From the NCBI RefSeq assembly GCF_030269925.1, contig NC_085111.1, positions 3,960,142 to 4,024,141 on the forward strand: a DNA stretch of 64,000 nt, given 5' to 3'. Position 1 is the stretch's first letter, and every line of letters begins with the position of its first letter. Below are positions 11,401 to 21,376 of the stretch, in pieces. The stretch comes from Bombyx mori (Eukaryota > Arthropoda > Insecta > Lepidoptera > Bombycidae). The translations under genes were made by a program, and so were the position numbers. Under the pieces are notes generated by a model. The model made no database searches and was not told the DNA's origin. It worked only from the letters and a program-made list of their open reading frames with translations.

Positions 11401-12411
11401 TTACCTAAATTGGCGATGAAAGTTTTATTAAATTTTGGTTTTGGTAGACAAGGTCGGTCTGTTATACATGTCTCCTTTGTTTCTGATAGTACTTGTAAAA
11501 ACTGTAAAATAATTGCCTCGGGCTCATCTAAGCTTTGTGTTTGCTGTGTATGCATATCTATATTAAAAGTCCCTATTTTATCTAAAGTGTACTGATCTGT
11601 ACGTATATCTGTAATCTCATCGTCTAGTAGTTGGTTAGCCTGTGTGTAAGGTGAAACATTGACGTTGTCTGTGGGTGTATGTTCCAGTACAGTCGTCAGT
11701 GTAGGTTGTGTATTGTTCACTAAAGGTGATGGTATAACTAAAATTGTATTGTTGTCAGGTAAATTACTGTTTGTTTCCCTATTAGATTGTTCTGCTCTCA
11801 TTTTAATTTCTTGTAATAGCTGTGTTGAAACCCATTTTCGGTTGATTATGCTTCGGGCTTGGTTGGATAGTGTGTTGCCTGTGAATTTATGTATCTTAGG
11901 ATTATTTGGATTTCTTTCTTTAAAATACATTTCTAAACGCTTCATAAAACCTACTCCTTCTGCCTTAGCCTTATAGTAACAAAACATTAATTCGTGTATC
12001 TCTTCTGTTGACCACTTCCTTCTCGAATCATTAGTGTCTACTGAACTTGTCATGGTCTCTACCAATGGACCGGCAGAGCTAGTGGGAAGTTCCCCGCTCT
12101 GCAAAGTTACATCGGTGTCTCGGTTATGGTCGGCTGTGGTCCTTTCGGGTTCCCTGGCTCTCGCCCGCCTGTTCAACGAGAAGCCACTGACGGTCCGTAT
12201 ACTGTCACATCCAGCGTCAGCTCCAGACGTGCCCCGACGATCACCCTCGGGTAGCGACATTAAACGTTTACTTTTATTTCTTCTCTCCATTTGTTTGGGG
12301 GTTGACATGGCCCTTTTGGTCAACTGATTGGTAATTTCGTTTCAGATGTCCGCCTCTCACGTGGCTTAGATGTTTTACACGGACGTGGGGTTGGGCTTTG
12401 AGAGGCAATAT
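8408..12411 (-). mobile_element. R4/Dong-clade non-LTR retrotransposon, apparently full length
   Basis: This is about 4.0 kb with TTA-type repeats at both ends (8370-8407 and 12412-12442). It has one long intact ORF, a 5' UTR of about 100 bp (12309-12411) and a 3' UTR of about 60 bp. Its protein is clearly divergent from that of the neighbouring truncated element, so the two are separate families sharing a target preference. Only one ORF is present, as expected for R4-clade elements, which carry a C-terminal restriction-like endonuclease in place of an APE domain. Confidence 0.85.
8469..12308 (-). CDS. R4/Dong-clade ORF: Myb-like N terminus, RT, REL endonuclease (1279 aa)
   Basis: The start is taken at the ATG at 12308; the frame extends 15 bp further to a TTG and is closed by an upstream TGA. 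Around residues 95-160 a segment with W-S-x-E-E-I-H-E-L-M-x-C-Y-Y, RNP and QAR motifs resembles the Myb/SANT-like DNA-binding N terminus of site-specific LINEs. The RT follows, with NWKTPGLDKI, WRPIACLPTMYKLL, MGWVDYRKAFDSISH, RRGIFQGDSLSP and LLYMDDLKLYA (the YMDD box near residue 754). Near residue 1073 lies a C-x2-C-x7-H-x4-C finger. Then come RPDIIYID and LIDITVP, typical of the REL endonuclease that nicks the target. No internal stop is seen, so this could be an active copy. The protein is expected to bind its own RNA and prime reverse transcription at a nicked TAA repeat. Confidence 0.9.
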   Translation of the reverse strand: MSTPKQMERRNKSKRLMSLPEGDRRGTSGADAGCDSIRTVSGFSLNRRARAREPERTTADHNRDTDVTLQSGELPTSSAGPLVETMTSSVDTNDSRRKWSTEEIHELMFCYYKAKAEGVGFMKRLEMYFKERNPNNPKIHKFTGNTLSNQARSIINRKWVSTQLLQEIKMRAEQSNRETNSNLPDNNTILVIPSPLVNNTQPTLTTVLEHTPTDNVNVSPYTQANQLLDDEITDIRTDQYTLDKIGTFNIDMHTQQTQSLDEPEAIILQFLQVLSETKETCITDRPCLPKPKFNKTFIANLGKINTYIPNLLDTHNTLRELNNIIYATAKTLIIANGQKPFTPRTTIKPRSDPPWKRRIKNKLEDIRKELGRLVEIKKGVNSRRLIKIKDKLYEKYKIFSDMDHDKTVEVLSQRVKALAGRIKRYEDINKRKEQNKQFRENQHAFYRSLSANKKSPTEIPTKENIQQFWSSILSQPIPYNKQAEWIADIQNETDDIHKHNFQEITVERVKTAIRKTHNWKTPGLDKIQNYYLKYLTNIHPHITHLYNKLLDGRETLEEWFTTGQVILIPKNDNTQYPQNWRPIACLPTMYKLLTSIIANELYEHCETNDILAPEQRGCRRRARGCKDHLMINKAILEDAHQCQKNLSMGWVDYRKAFDSISHDWLLKVLELYKCSPTIIDFLKKVMPSWKVIMAARGVNASVTTDLIAVRRGIFQGDSLSPLLFCLGINPLSFLLNKYIQKGYKLKNNTAINHLLYMDDLKLYANNKNSLKVLLDSTEIFTRDIGMEFGLNKCNVLHLTSGRRAEHQSEGHILLSGLNFEHLKEDENYKYLGIDEAGKIDHKRIQDQVKREYFKRVKCITNTQLSARNLITAINTYATPVLLYTFGIINYKNSDLNKIDIKTRKILTLNKAQQQKADIERLYLPIEEGGRGLINIEMLHKTQIIKFRQYLNNEQDQIIKAIVKHDKHRDKHSIHKDGKNNAVRIELTENRNYTDTEIKKAVIKTGISKWKEKPLHGQFRRSVIEKGNIDREYSFRWLKKQIVSPTLESSVFAIQDQAVITRQIERDILKKSVDDKCRLCLAKDESIEHIISGCEKLAGTYYVNRHNNIVKYIWWAIGRKHNFELDSLWWKVNLTQPQIKENSSAKLMWEIPVQTDVTIKHNRPDIIYIDKTENKTYLIDITVPSDYNIGPKELEKLSKYHPLKVELTRLWNTHTETIPIVIGATGVVAKSIHRYIDKLEANINIHIIQKQAAIHTCTIISKVLGNTVFINSRESEPPLP

Positions 12412-12442
12412 TATTATTATTATATTATTATTATTATTATTA
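12412..12442. repeat. ATT/TTA microsatellite at 5' end of the R4-clade element
   Basis: A run of ATT units with one interruption marks the far side of the insertion site and matches the repeats at 8370-8407 and 5941-5955. Confidence 0.85.
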
Positions 12443-12800
12443 TATGTATGATATGGTAGTGAAACCTGTCCATGCTTCCATTAAGAGAGTCTTAAATGTA
12501 CGAGAGATGGGCCATCTGACAGGGAGATCACCATCACCCATGGTACTACAATACGACTGCCCTTGCCCTCTCTCATCCGACTTGCGATCTCCACCCGGGG
12601 TCAGAACCCAGAGTAGGGGGGTTCCTGCGGTCAACGCTACATCCAGATTGGCGGCATCACCCCGAGGACGCCCGACCGACGGGCCGTCTCGGCAGGGCCG
12701 GCAGGCCGCCCCAGTCGGTGCCACTGGTATCCTGGAATACTCCGCTGGACCAGAACCAGCTTGCCAGGTCGAATACATCACCAATTAGATCCTATACATG
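12443..12800 (-). mobile_element. GC-rich LINE 3' remnant, probably R1-type
   Basis: The segment is much more GC-rich than its surroundings. On the minus strand it contains gctggttctggtccagcgg followed by agtattcc. This resembles gctggttctggcccagcgg followed by ggtattcc in the 3' UTR of the R1-type fragment at 58407-59107. No clear coding frame is left. It abuts the TTA microsatellite that the R4-clade element used. The family call rests on this limited similarity. Confidence 0.5.
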
Positions 12801-13177
12801 TAAACCTACTGAGAGGTATTATCTCAACGAGAAAGTTGTTGATGAGAAAATCTGTTGCATGGCTTAGAAGAACCGACGCAAATACAAAAAGAGGGACATA
12901 ATTTTAAGACACCTGATCAAATCACCTTTGTGTGAAAACAACATTGGCCTACTTTTTAATATAATACAAAAATAGATTTATTTTATAAATAGCTCTAAAA
13001 GTATAAAAATGTCCTTTCCCTCACGCTTTCCAGTACAACCTTGAGTCTATTGTGGTCAATGATCTAATAACGTTTGAGTAAATGTGATAAAACTATTTTT
13101 TGTGATTTAAACAAACAAAAAAACAAAAAAAACACATCAAAGAAATGCTATAAAAATATTGGCTGTGTAGTCTCCGC
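12801..13177. other. AT-rich intergenic stretch, nothing recognised
   Basis: Short ORFs only, with A-rich runs near 13110-13132. No repeat or gene identified. Confidence 0.5.
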
Positions 13178-13390
13178 CTAGCATACCACTACCTTTCTCG
13201 TGGGCGCGATAAAACGGTAGGCAGGTACCTCCACCCTGCCTATTTCTGCCGTGAAGCAGTAAATGCGTTTCGGTTAACTATACTAAGACCTTAGAACTCA
13301 CATCTCAAGGTGGACTCTATGGACTCCGGTAACCACTTAGCAACAGGTGGGCCGTGCGCTCATCCACCCGTCAATGTAAAAAATAAAAAT
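13178..13390 (+). repeat. Bm1-like SINE, degenerate short form
   Basis: The copy contains cctgcctatttctgccgtgaagcagtaa, a shortened caaggtgga segment, ggtaaccacttagcaacaggtgggccg, and an A-rich tail at about 13376-13390. It has internal deletions relative to the copy at 54039-54493. Confidence 0.75.
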
Positions 13391-14845
13391 GATTCTCAAA
13401 GTATTAATCTCAGCGTACTGCGACCCCCGGCCAGCGTTAAAGGTGATAAAGCGTATTGTAAACTCGCACGAGTAGCTACTGCCTTCCTGCGTATTTCAAC
13501 TCTGAATTAGTTGTGCATTTTGGTTTAAGCAATGAAGCAGCTGTTATCAGTTCCATGAGACTACAATAGACCGTAACACCAGTAAATTAGTTTCACGTCA
13601 TTACGGATCCTCCCGATTCATTAACGGTGCTTTTAGGTACCAAAAGCACCGGTCACCGGTTGAAGATTTCACAGTAGTTGAGAAAAACTGAAGAGAATTG
13701 AAATCATTAGGTACCATAATATATTGTTTAGTTGAGATTCGCAATCAGATCTATTTTCGTAAAATTTTGCAACAGTTCCTATTGAGATTATTTTTGTAAT
13801 AAAATCTTCATAAAAAGCAATTTCAATTTTTTCTGATTGTTAACAATAGTTTTTAATTAAGATCATTGCTAAATAAAATTCTATATCTTAAAACCAACAA
13901 CAGAACAATTGGGCTAATAATACTTTGCCAAATATTAAAAATGGAACACGATTTCCAAAGCCTACTTAGGATTAAATAAACAAATGAAAACCAATCCATT
14001 ATGTCGAAGATACGCCTCCATCGCGTGCGGTACCTTAAAAAAAACAAACACAAATCGCGAAGAAGACTCCGAAAAGGAAAGACTTATACTAGAAAGTAAT
14101 GTGAGTAACAGAGAGAACAAACGTATTCATGAGTGAGCGAGAAGTACTGCTGCGAAAGCTACAAATTAGAGTGAGACAGCAATCGAAAAGAAATACTGGG
14201 GGGATAGTGAAATTGCTGAGCTAACTTTCACTGAGCTCTTTTCGGTTACGTCAATCCAAGTTATGCAACTTTCGATGAGATTATGACTGTGTGACACTGA
14301 TTCGAATGATGGCTGGAAGTAATCAATTTCTTCTGGTGTAGCTTCCGGTGCTGATTTCGAGATACAGAAGCCTTTTGATATTGACATTTGATAAATGATT
14401 TGATTTACGATTTCTCGACTCTTGTCACGATTCAAAATTATAAAATGAGATCGAATTTTGCACTAGATACTAAAGTGTATTTTTATCGTATTTAATATCT
14501 TCCGTGTTGCTTTAATAAAACGTTGGTGTGACGAAAGCGGTTGATGAGAAATGAAATAATTAAAAAGCAATGGCAACAGCGTCGAGATGGTTAGCTGAAT
14601 GTTACTAAACGATGTTACACAAACCCTTACGACAACTCAGAGTACCTCGTTACGCTCATTTTACCATTTTCTTAATCGTCTTTTGATGATTCCCATTATT
14701 GTTGACGATGCTCATCGCTTTGTTATTTCACTGCAATTACACGGCTTATACTTTCACTATTATGTCTTCTGAGGTAGGTAGTGTGTATGTACCATTGCCG
14801 ACGTTTATTTACGCTTGTTATCTATTTTGTTAGTAACGCCTTCTG
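13391..14845. other. No gene recognised
   Basis: The longest ORF is an 89-codon minus-strand frame at 14166-14435. It has no motif I can place and no element around it. The rest is AT-rich with short frames. An exon of a host gene cannot be excluded but nothing positive supports one. Confidence 0.4.
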
Positions 14846-15084
14846 TTTTTTTTTTATAGCTTCGGTGGGTGGACGTGCTCACAGTCCACCTGGTGTTAAG
14901 TGGTTACTGGAGCCCATAGATATCTACAACGTAAATGCGCCACCCACCTTGAGATATCAGTTCTAAGGTCTCAAGTATAGTTACAACGCCTACCCCACCC
15001 TTCAAACCGAAACGCATTACTGCTTCACGGCAGAAATAGACAGAGTAGTGGTACCTACCCGCCCGGACTTCCTACCACCAGTAA
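14846..15084 (-). repeat. Bm1-like SINE, short form
   Basis: The T-tract on the plus strand is the A-tail of the minus-strand element. The body is complete up to the accaccagtaa boundary. The tRNA-like head is absent, as in most copies here. Confidence 0.85.
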
Positions 15085-16619
15085 AATTTTCGGCATTTTA
15101 GCAAAATTTTGAATCATATGGTCAAATTTCTGATATCTTACATTGAAGTCCTATAAAAGTGGAGAAAGTTCCAAACAAACAAATAAATTGGTTCACATAA
15201 ATGAGAATTGCTTTCGAATTGTTCGTTTCCATTTTAAAAAAAAAGAATTATATTATCTACTTTGATTCACGAGGTATAAACTGAATAATGGCAATTATTA
15301 CTCCTTAATTAATTAATTACCCCTTAACCTGGAACATGTGCTTGATTCGCCGCAGAAACAGATAAAATGGTGGTACCAACACGCAAAGGTTCCCAATAGG
15401 CTCTACCATCACACGTGATTCACTTAAAATCCTTGTACATGTTAATTTTTGTGAAATCAAATTTTATTTTCATTATTACTGTTTTTTAAAACGACGCTAT
15501 AATGAAAACGAAAGAGAACATGTGTTTTATGCCTGCGATCATTCATGGCCACATTCTTATGTCTAATTAAAACAAGACAGGAATTGTCCTAGATCTTAAG
15601 TGATATATTAGACGCATCTCTTCTTGCTCTAATGCCGAAACACAATACACCACTGTACTGCAAATTCACGAATCCTCCTCTACTAACATTTCAAGTACTT
15701 TATCTTTGTCAAACATGTACTCTAAATTTGTGGATGCTATTTTTATATTAGAGATGTTTTCTATTTAACACAATCCTTTGACCGGATTTCGTTAAATGAA
15801 CACACACATTCATAAATCATTTTTACTACTTCTGTATGTGTTCCACGTTCAACGTCAACGATTACATTGTGCTGTTTGTGTCTGTGTGTGTGTACGTTTG
15901 TGTGCGTAAAGGCACTGTTCTTACTCTGTGTCCGGATTCAGTATTGGCACGCTGTGTGCCTGTGTGCGTTTAGTTTAGCGTTCACAATGAAAGTACTCGA
16001 CGGTTGCAATATTTGGGTCACAGTTCCAACTTTGATTATAAAGATTAGAAGTACCGTGTGAATCATCGTACATCTTGTGGCTTCTTCTACACTATGTTTG
16101 ATAATTATTTGATAAATTACATGATTAGAGTTTTTTGTTTGTATAGATTCTAACAGTCTGTGTCGGTTTGTAGAAAATAGTTTTAATAGCGTTGGAGCTA
16201 TGTTTGTTTTCCACATACCTATATACTTTTATTTTGCTGCAAGAAGAATAATAAAAACTGTTCAGCATTTATAATTTTTGATGCATTAATGTTACATTAG
16301 TTTCTTGTTCCACAAAAATCGTAATAACACCTTTCACATACCTCCCCGCGTTCCAACTGTTTCGTCATACTAAACTACTTTCATTTTGGTCGATTCATTT
16401 TCATAATTTCAACGCTATCTTCAGCCGGTGTTACTTTATTCATGACAGCATTATGCTTGTTCATTACTCTAATTCGGTACGGTTATCGTTATTGCAAATT
16501 CAATGACTGAAATATAATGTCGTTTTAGATAGAGAATTCCTGGTTAATTCAGAAACAGATTATGTTAAACTAAATATTGCGTTTATTGGTGCTGGTAAGT
16601 TAATTATATATTTCAAACT
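15085..16619. other. No gene recognised
   Basis: AT-rich DNA with a GT-rich patch near 15870-15965. That patch creates a cysteine-rich-looking short frame with no real motif. I see no element or RNA gene. Confidence 0.5.
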
Positions 16620-16757
16620 GAATCGATGGTGCAGTAGTTAGCTGATCTCACTGTTGCGTCGAGGGTCGTAGGTTCGATTTTTGACTGATGTGACGTCTAT
16701 CTCTAATAATCGACTGAAATCAGATGGGCCATCAGGTCGTTTATCTTTCTATGCAAT
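16620..16757 (+). repeat. Putative tRNA-derived SINE, different family from Bm1
   Basis: The segment begins with tggtgcagtagttagc (A-box-like) and about 45 bp later has gtaggttcgatttt (B-box-like), a pol III internal promoter layout. It ends with catcaggtcgtttat and an AATAAAAA tail. It is not colinear with Bm1. A related head occurs on the minus strand at 51565-51645. Confidence 0.55.
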
Positions 16758-17119
16758 AAAAATATATTCGGGTTATTTTCTGTTGGCATTGAGATATTCG
16801 GTACAGCGAGTTTGAAGCTTTTGTTGTCATTTTTAAAAGTAAAGTATTTAAAAAAGTAATGAAGAAAAAGTATTTAATTTAAGAATAAAAGAAAAAGTAT
16901 TTAACGAAATTCAGGCTAAATTATTTTCGGTTGGCATTGAAGTTCTTTATTAAGTACAATATTTTCTTCGGTTTTCGCGAGGCCTACGCACATTTAAAAC
17001 TATTTGTAAGGTTTAATCTCGCCTTTTTATTGTCATTGTATTATTTCCGATGGATGTTTCGAATTTTAATACTTAACAGATTTAGTCACGGACTACTGAG
17101 CGTATTGACCGTAAGAGTG

Positions 17120-17316
17120 GTTTTAATTATGTCCATAGAATAAATAATAATGAGCTGTAAGGCGATGAGTTGTTAAATTCGACTGATCGTGGCCACTGCT
17201 GACTACTCTTTGACACAGGGGTTTTAATTATGTCCATAGAATAAATAATAAAGAGCTGTAAGGCGATGAGTTATTAAATTCGACTCATCGTGGCCACTGC
17301 TGACTACTCTTTGACT
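17120..17316. repeat. 101-bp tandem duplication
   Basis: The block beginning ttttaattatgtccatagaa at 17121 is repeated at 17222, with a few substitutions over about 95 bp. The second copy runs directly into the LINE tail at 17317. Confidence 0.85.
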
Positions 17317-17509
17317 CCGGTTCGCGCAGGTATCAGTTTTTCGACGGATCTTCAAGCAGATCGCGGTTTCGATCCGGTAGTAGATGCATTCGCCAAGCTG
17401 CTGCTCTTGAGTTGTTCCCAACTTGGCTGAGCTCGTGCTCCTCCAACTCGCCTGGTGAAATTGGAAAGACCTCCGGTCACCAGTAATCACTCCTTCATAA
17501 AAAAATTAA
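17317..17509 (+). mobile_element. 5'-truncated 3' tail of the Jockey-clade LINE
   Basis: The segment follows the 3' UTR of the complete LINE at 48430-48676 in order: a diverged ggatcttc...gatcgcg block, ccggtagtagatgcattcgc, gctgctcttgag, a cctggtgaaa segment, and ggtcaccagtaatc before the A-rich end. Only 3' UTR is present. Confidence 0.8.
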
Positions 17510-18744
17510 ATAAAGGCCTGTAAGCTTAAGCGTCGACGTATGGTTAGGACAGATATCATATTATCAATGGGAAACTCATTTGAGGTACGAGGTTCTACTT
17601 CTTCTTAGTCGAATACTTCATTGCTGAAGGTCGTGTCCCTGAAAGCCCTTCGTGGCTCTTTGTACCATCAGCTTCCATTTGCTTCGGTTTTCGGCTTCTC
17701 TCAGGGCGTTCGCAACAGAGAGTCCAGTGAGCGCAGTTATCTGATCTGACCAACGGTAGGTAGGTACGAGGTATTCTTCAAATACGTCGTATGGTTGCTT
17801 CGTGGCAGAAATATACAGGGCAGTAATGTGGATCGGTTCGAATTAAGAAAATCTTTTAGTTGTTACGCAAATTTTGCGGAATTGATTGATTCGCCTTATG
17901 TCACTGACCCCATTAATTGATAATAGAAGTAAATGAAATAATGGCCCTTCACCGAATTTACTGGAGAATTGTTATAAATAAATATTCAATCAGTCTCCAT
18001 CGTATATAAATTGGTATGAATTCTAAATGTTGATATATAACCTTACAAAATGTGTGAAGGTTACATTCATGGTCGTCGATAAGGGACATTTGATTCTCGG
18101 TGCATGTTATTCAAATTGTTTAGCATCATTTAGAGAGCGGGTCAATGTGTTTTAACTGGATGTAGGAGAAAAATATTTTATAATTTGAATTTGAAATATT
18201 TATTTGCCAGTCAAATGTGCTTACGAAACGGATGAGTTGAGACTTTCTCAAATACAGGGCGAAGGTATAATACTGCGAATTTAAAAAATTCCCAATCTGA
18301 ATAAAACTATTACCCGTTATAACTACCCTACACATAACTACCCTTTTCTACTTCAGAAGAGCATTGTAGTTAGCCTAGCATCCTTTTAAAACAATGAAGC
18401 TTCAAGTCGAAATAGTATTCAAGTCACAACTACCTCATACCAAAGTGTATTTCTACAAATATTATATTTTTATAATATATACTTAGAAAAAAATCGATAA
18501 ATACGTTGAGTTCTCTTCTTAATTACTGTTTCATTAGAGATGAATATATTTTGTTTTGTTACTAGATCATGTGTATTTTATAACTTCAAGCATTTTGAAA
18601 GTAATGCTATAAATCTCACAAACAATCTAAATATTAGATAATTATGAATTTACGGTGGGTCTCTATCGTGTTGCTAAGAGAAGAATTGAAGAATTTTAGT
18701 GGAGTTGCGACTCTGGTGTAAGTTACCCTCACCTATATATGTAC
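17510..18744. other. No gene; possible old LINE fragment at 17590-17770
   Basis: Around 17590-17770 a GC-richer block may be a decayed LINE fragment, but I cannot align it to anything else in the window. The rest is AT-rich with short frames only. Confidence 0.4.
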
Positions 18745-18990
18745 TTTTTTTATAATTGGTTAGATGGGTGGACGAGCTCACAGCCCACCTGGTGTTAATT
18801 GGTTACTGGAGCCCATAGACATCTACAACGTAAATGCGACACCCACCTTGAGATATAAGTTCTAAGGTCTCAATATAGTTACAACGGCTGCCCCACCTTT
18901 CAAACCGAAACGCATTACTGCTTCACGGCAGAAATAGGCAGGGTGGTGGTACCTACCCACGCGGACTTACCAGAGGTCCTGCCACCAGTT
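18745..18990 (-). repeat. Bm1-like SINE, short form
   Basis: A plus-strand T-tract is followed by the inverted SINE body and the usual end at a diverged accaccagt boundary. There are a few substitutions and no tRNA-like head. Confidence 0.85.
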
Positions 18991-19763
18991 CGTTCCTTTC
19001 TCTACTAGCCTATCTAAATTTGATAAGACTAGTGCATATTTACTAGTAAGTATTCAAGGTAGTAGCGCGTAATAGTTGAACCTAGTATTGTCATGATACA
19101 AACCTAACTGACAAACATCCTCGGAGATTTTTAATTTAGATTTCCAACTTCATAGCTTTGTAAGTGTACCATTCAAAAGCGGACTATGACCTCGGCTCTT
19201 ACGAAATGTCACTATCAAACAATCAGGGTGCGTTATATAGGTCCATTTTTTGTGGTCCCACCTACCTGGCCATTGTGTTCCGGGGAAAGTTATGTGAAAG
19301 ACAGACAAACAAAAAAAAAGCCCTGATTTCTCCATCTCGCTCTAATTTTTTTAACCTTAAGAATTTGAATCAGCCGTTTTTGTGTGCATAAGTCCGGATT
19401 GATGGAAGAATCGCGTTTTTTTTTTTTTTGGAATACATTTTACGTAACGCGTGGCTTATGATTTTGAAGACTTCGAGTTTTTTTCGTCTAAGCATTAAGT
19501 TTATTATAGGTTTTAACCTTGAGCGGTGGTGATCACTCAGCACTTACTCGCTGCTTTATTCTCATCTGCCTACAGAGGTAATACAAAAATTTGAACAATA
19601 ATGTGTAATTATTATATTTGATGATAGAGAAGCTTGGTAAGTGGTTATCGCTGTTAATGACCATTGGCAAACCGCTGCTACCAGAACAATAAATAATACT
19701 TGTAAAATAAAATGTCATATATTCCAAGAAAACATTTGTGGCTTAATGATTAAAAAAAAAAGT
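18991..19763. other. No gene recognised
   Basis: Short ORFs only. A poly(T) run lies at about 19417-19430. Nothing else is identifiable. Confidence 0.5.
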
Positions 19764-20016
19764 TTAAAAAAACTAACAAAATACGCTTTAATAGAAAATA
19801 CAACTAAAAAATAGAAAATAAATTTTAATAAATTTTAGTAAATCGTGGGTGCTTTTCAGGATATTATCAAAATAATCCTTCTACTCATATCTGTTCATAA
19901 AATATTTATAACTACTGATACTTTGCATTTTTCTTACACTATTTTTAATTCAAATTTATTAAAAAAAAATATTTTTTAGTTGGAATTTCTATAAAAGCGT
20001 ATTTTGTTAGTTTTTA
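19764..20016. repeat. AT-rich inverted-repeat (MITE-like) element
   Basis: aaaaactaacaaaatacgct near 19770 recurs inverted as agcgtattttgttagttttt at 19996-20015, with further similarity inward. The arms enclose about 170 bp of AT-rich DNA. Parts of the interior (agaaaataaattttaataaa and the ttctactcatatctgt segment) recur at 61895-62050. I see no coding capacity and no certain target duplication. Confidence 0.6.
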
Positions 20017-21374
20017 TAACTATTATTTATTTTTCATTTTTTAGTTGAATTTCAATTTTTTCACATTTTTATTTTAATTTTTTTTAAATATTGAATTGTC
20101 ATCGGTCCTTAATAAGTATCATGTTCAAAGATTCCGTTACATACTAACATACATACGTTTGAAGCTAATAAAAGCCTAATAAAGCGTAATACATGTAATG
20201 TTCTACATAAAAATGCTTATAAACGATTTTATGTAATTTGAACACAATACAGGCGCAAGTAGAAAGTCATATAGAACAAAAGCCGTAAAAACAGTACAAT
20301 TTTCACTCGGATCACTTCAAGCATAACGTTTTAAATGGAAAAAAAAATGTCACTCATCAGTCGAAAGTGCAAGCGCGGTGTATCAATTTCTCTTTCACTG
20401 TTAAGGTGTATATTCTTCTTGTTTTGTTTTTATTGCTCTTAAAGATATACTGTACAATCTGAATATTGTATGTGACTGTACATTGAATGTAGGGTAAGCG
20501 AATATTGACCGCCCATTTATTTTGATGCTACAAGGTAAACTCTTGTGTTTTAGTGTATAATATAATCTATAACGCGGACGGCGCCAATATCATTATATAA
20601 TCTGTATATCAATATAGTGTTATCTTAGCCTTCGAACGGAAATGACTTCGCGGTACAAGCAGACAGGACGGTGGTATTACTAGTACTATCTCACATTACG
20701 TCGTCCGTCATTAAAATTCACGAATTTTCGTGCCCCACAAGTCAAAGGTAGCCCTCAATAATGCGAATCGAGTAATATAATATCGTTAAACGAGTTTCCC
20801 TCCCAATAAAAACCGGCCTTTAAATCGTGTCTTTGCATCGCACGCGAGATCGCAACAAAAGCCGAAAGAAAGTCTTGTTACGCCACACCGATGCTTGTAA
20901 AAAGTAGGACGTCATTGTTGAATGTTGTGTATACTGTTTCTTTCTTCCATTTGTAGAATTATACAGTTGTCTCATTACGAAGAAAGTCCACGCGCTCACG
21001 GAGCCGTGTCGTTTGACGTCACGTAGTATATTTGAAGATTGCAGATATTTCAATAATTTGTTGTTTTGCGTTTCCATTAAAACGAATAAATACATTTTAA
21101 TTTCTTTTTGTTCGATAAGTCTACAATCAATGTAAAAAGGAAGTAAAGGTTGATCGTTCTGACTGACGATCGATATACCATTCGAGATTTGGTATATTAT
21201 TAGTATATTGTTGGTTTGGTTTATCGGTAATCAATTGGTACTAGGAGCTTCGTAACTCATCTACCTATTTAGTAAAAAAAACACTTTCAATTTTGCATTA
21301 TTTACAAAACAAAAATAATTCGATGTAAATATTCAAATGTTCAATAAAGCATTGCCTATTAATTTTATCAAACA
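20017..21374. other. No gene recognised
   Basis: Mixed AT-rich and moderately GC-rich DNA (20560-21000) with short ORFs only. I looked for coding motifs in the 91-codon minus-strand frame at 20820-21095 and found none. Confidence 0.45.
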
Positions 21375-21376
21375 TA

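Noticed and set aside
12444..12788. Overlapping 114-codon ORFs on both strands
   Set aside because: Open frames arise from GC-rich LINE UTR sequence, and both strands are open. No motif.
14166..14435. 89-codon minus-strand ORF as a host exon
   Set aside because: No recognisable motif, no clear splice-bounded partner exon and no conservation evidence available. It remains possible.
20820..21095. 91-codon minus-strand ORF
   Set aside because: No domain and no neighbours supporting a gene.
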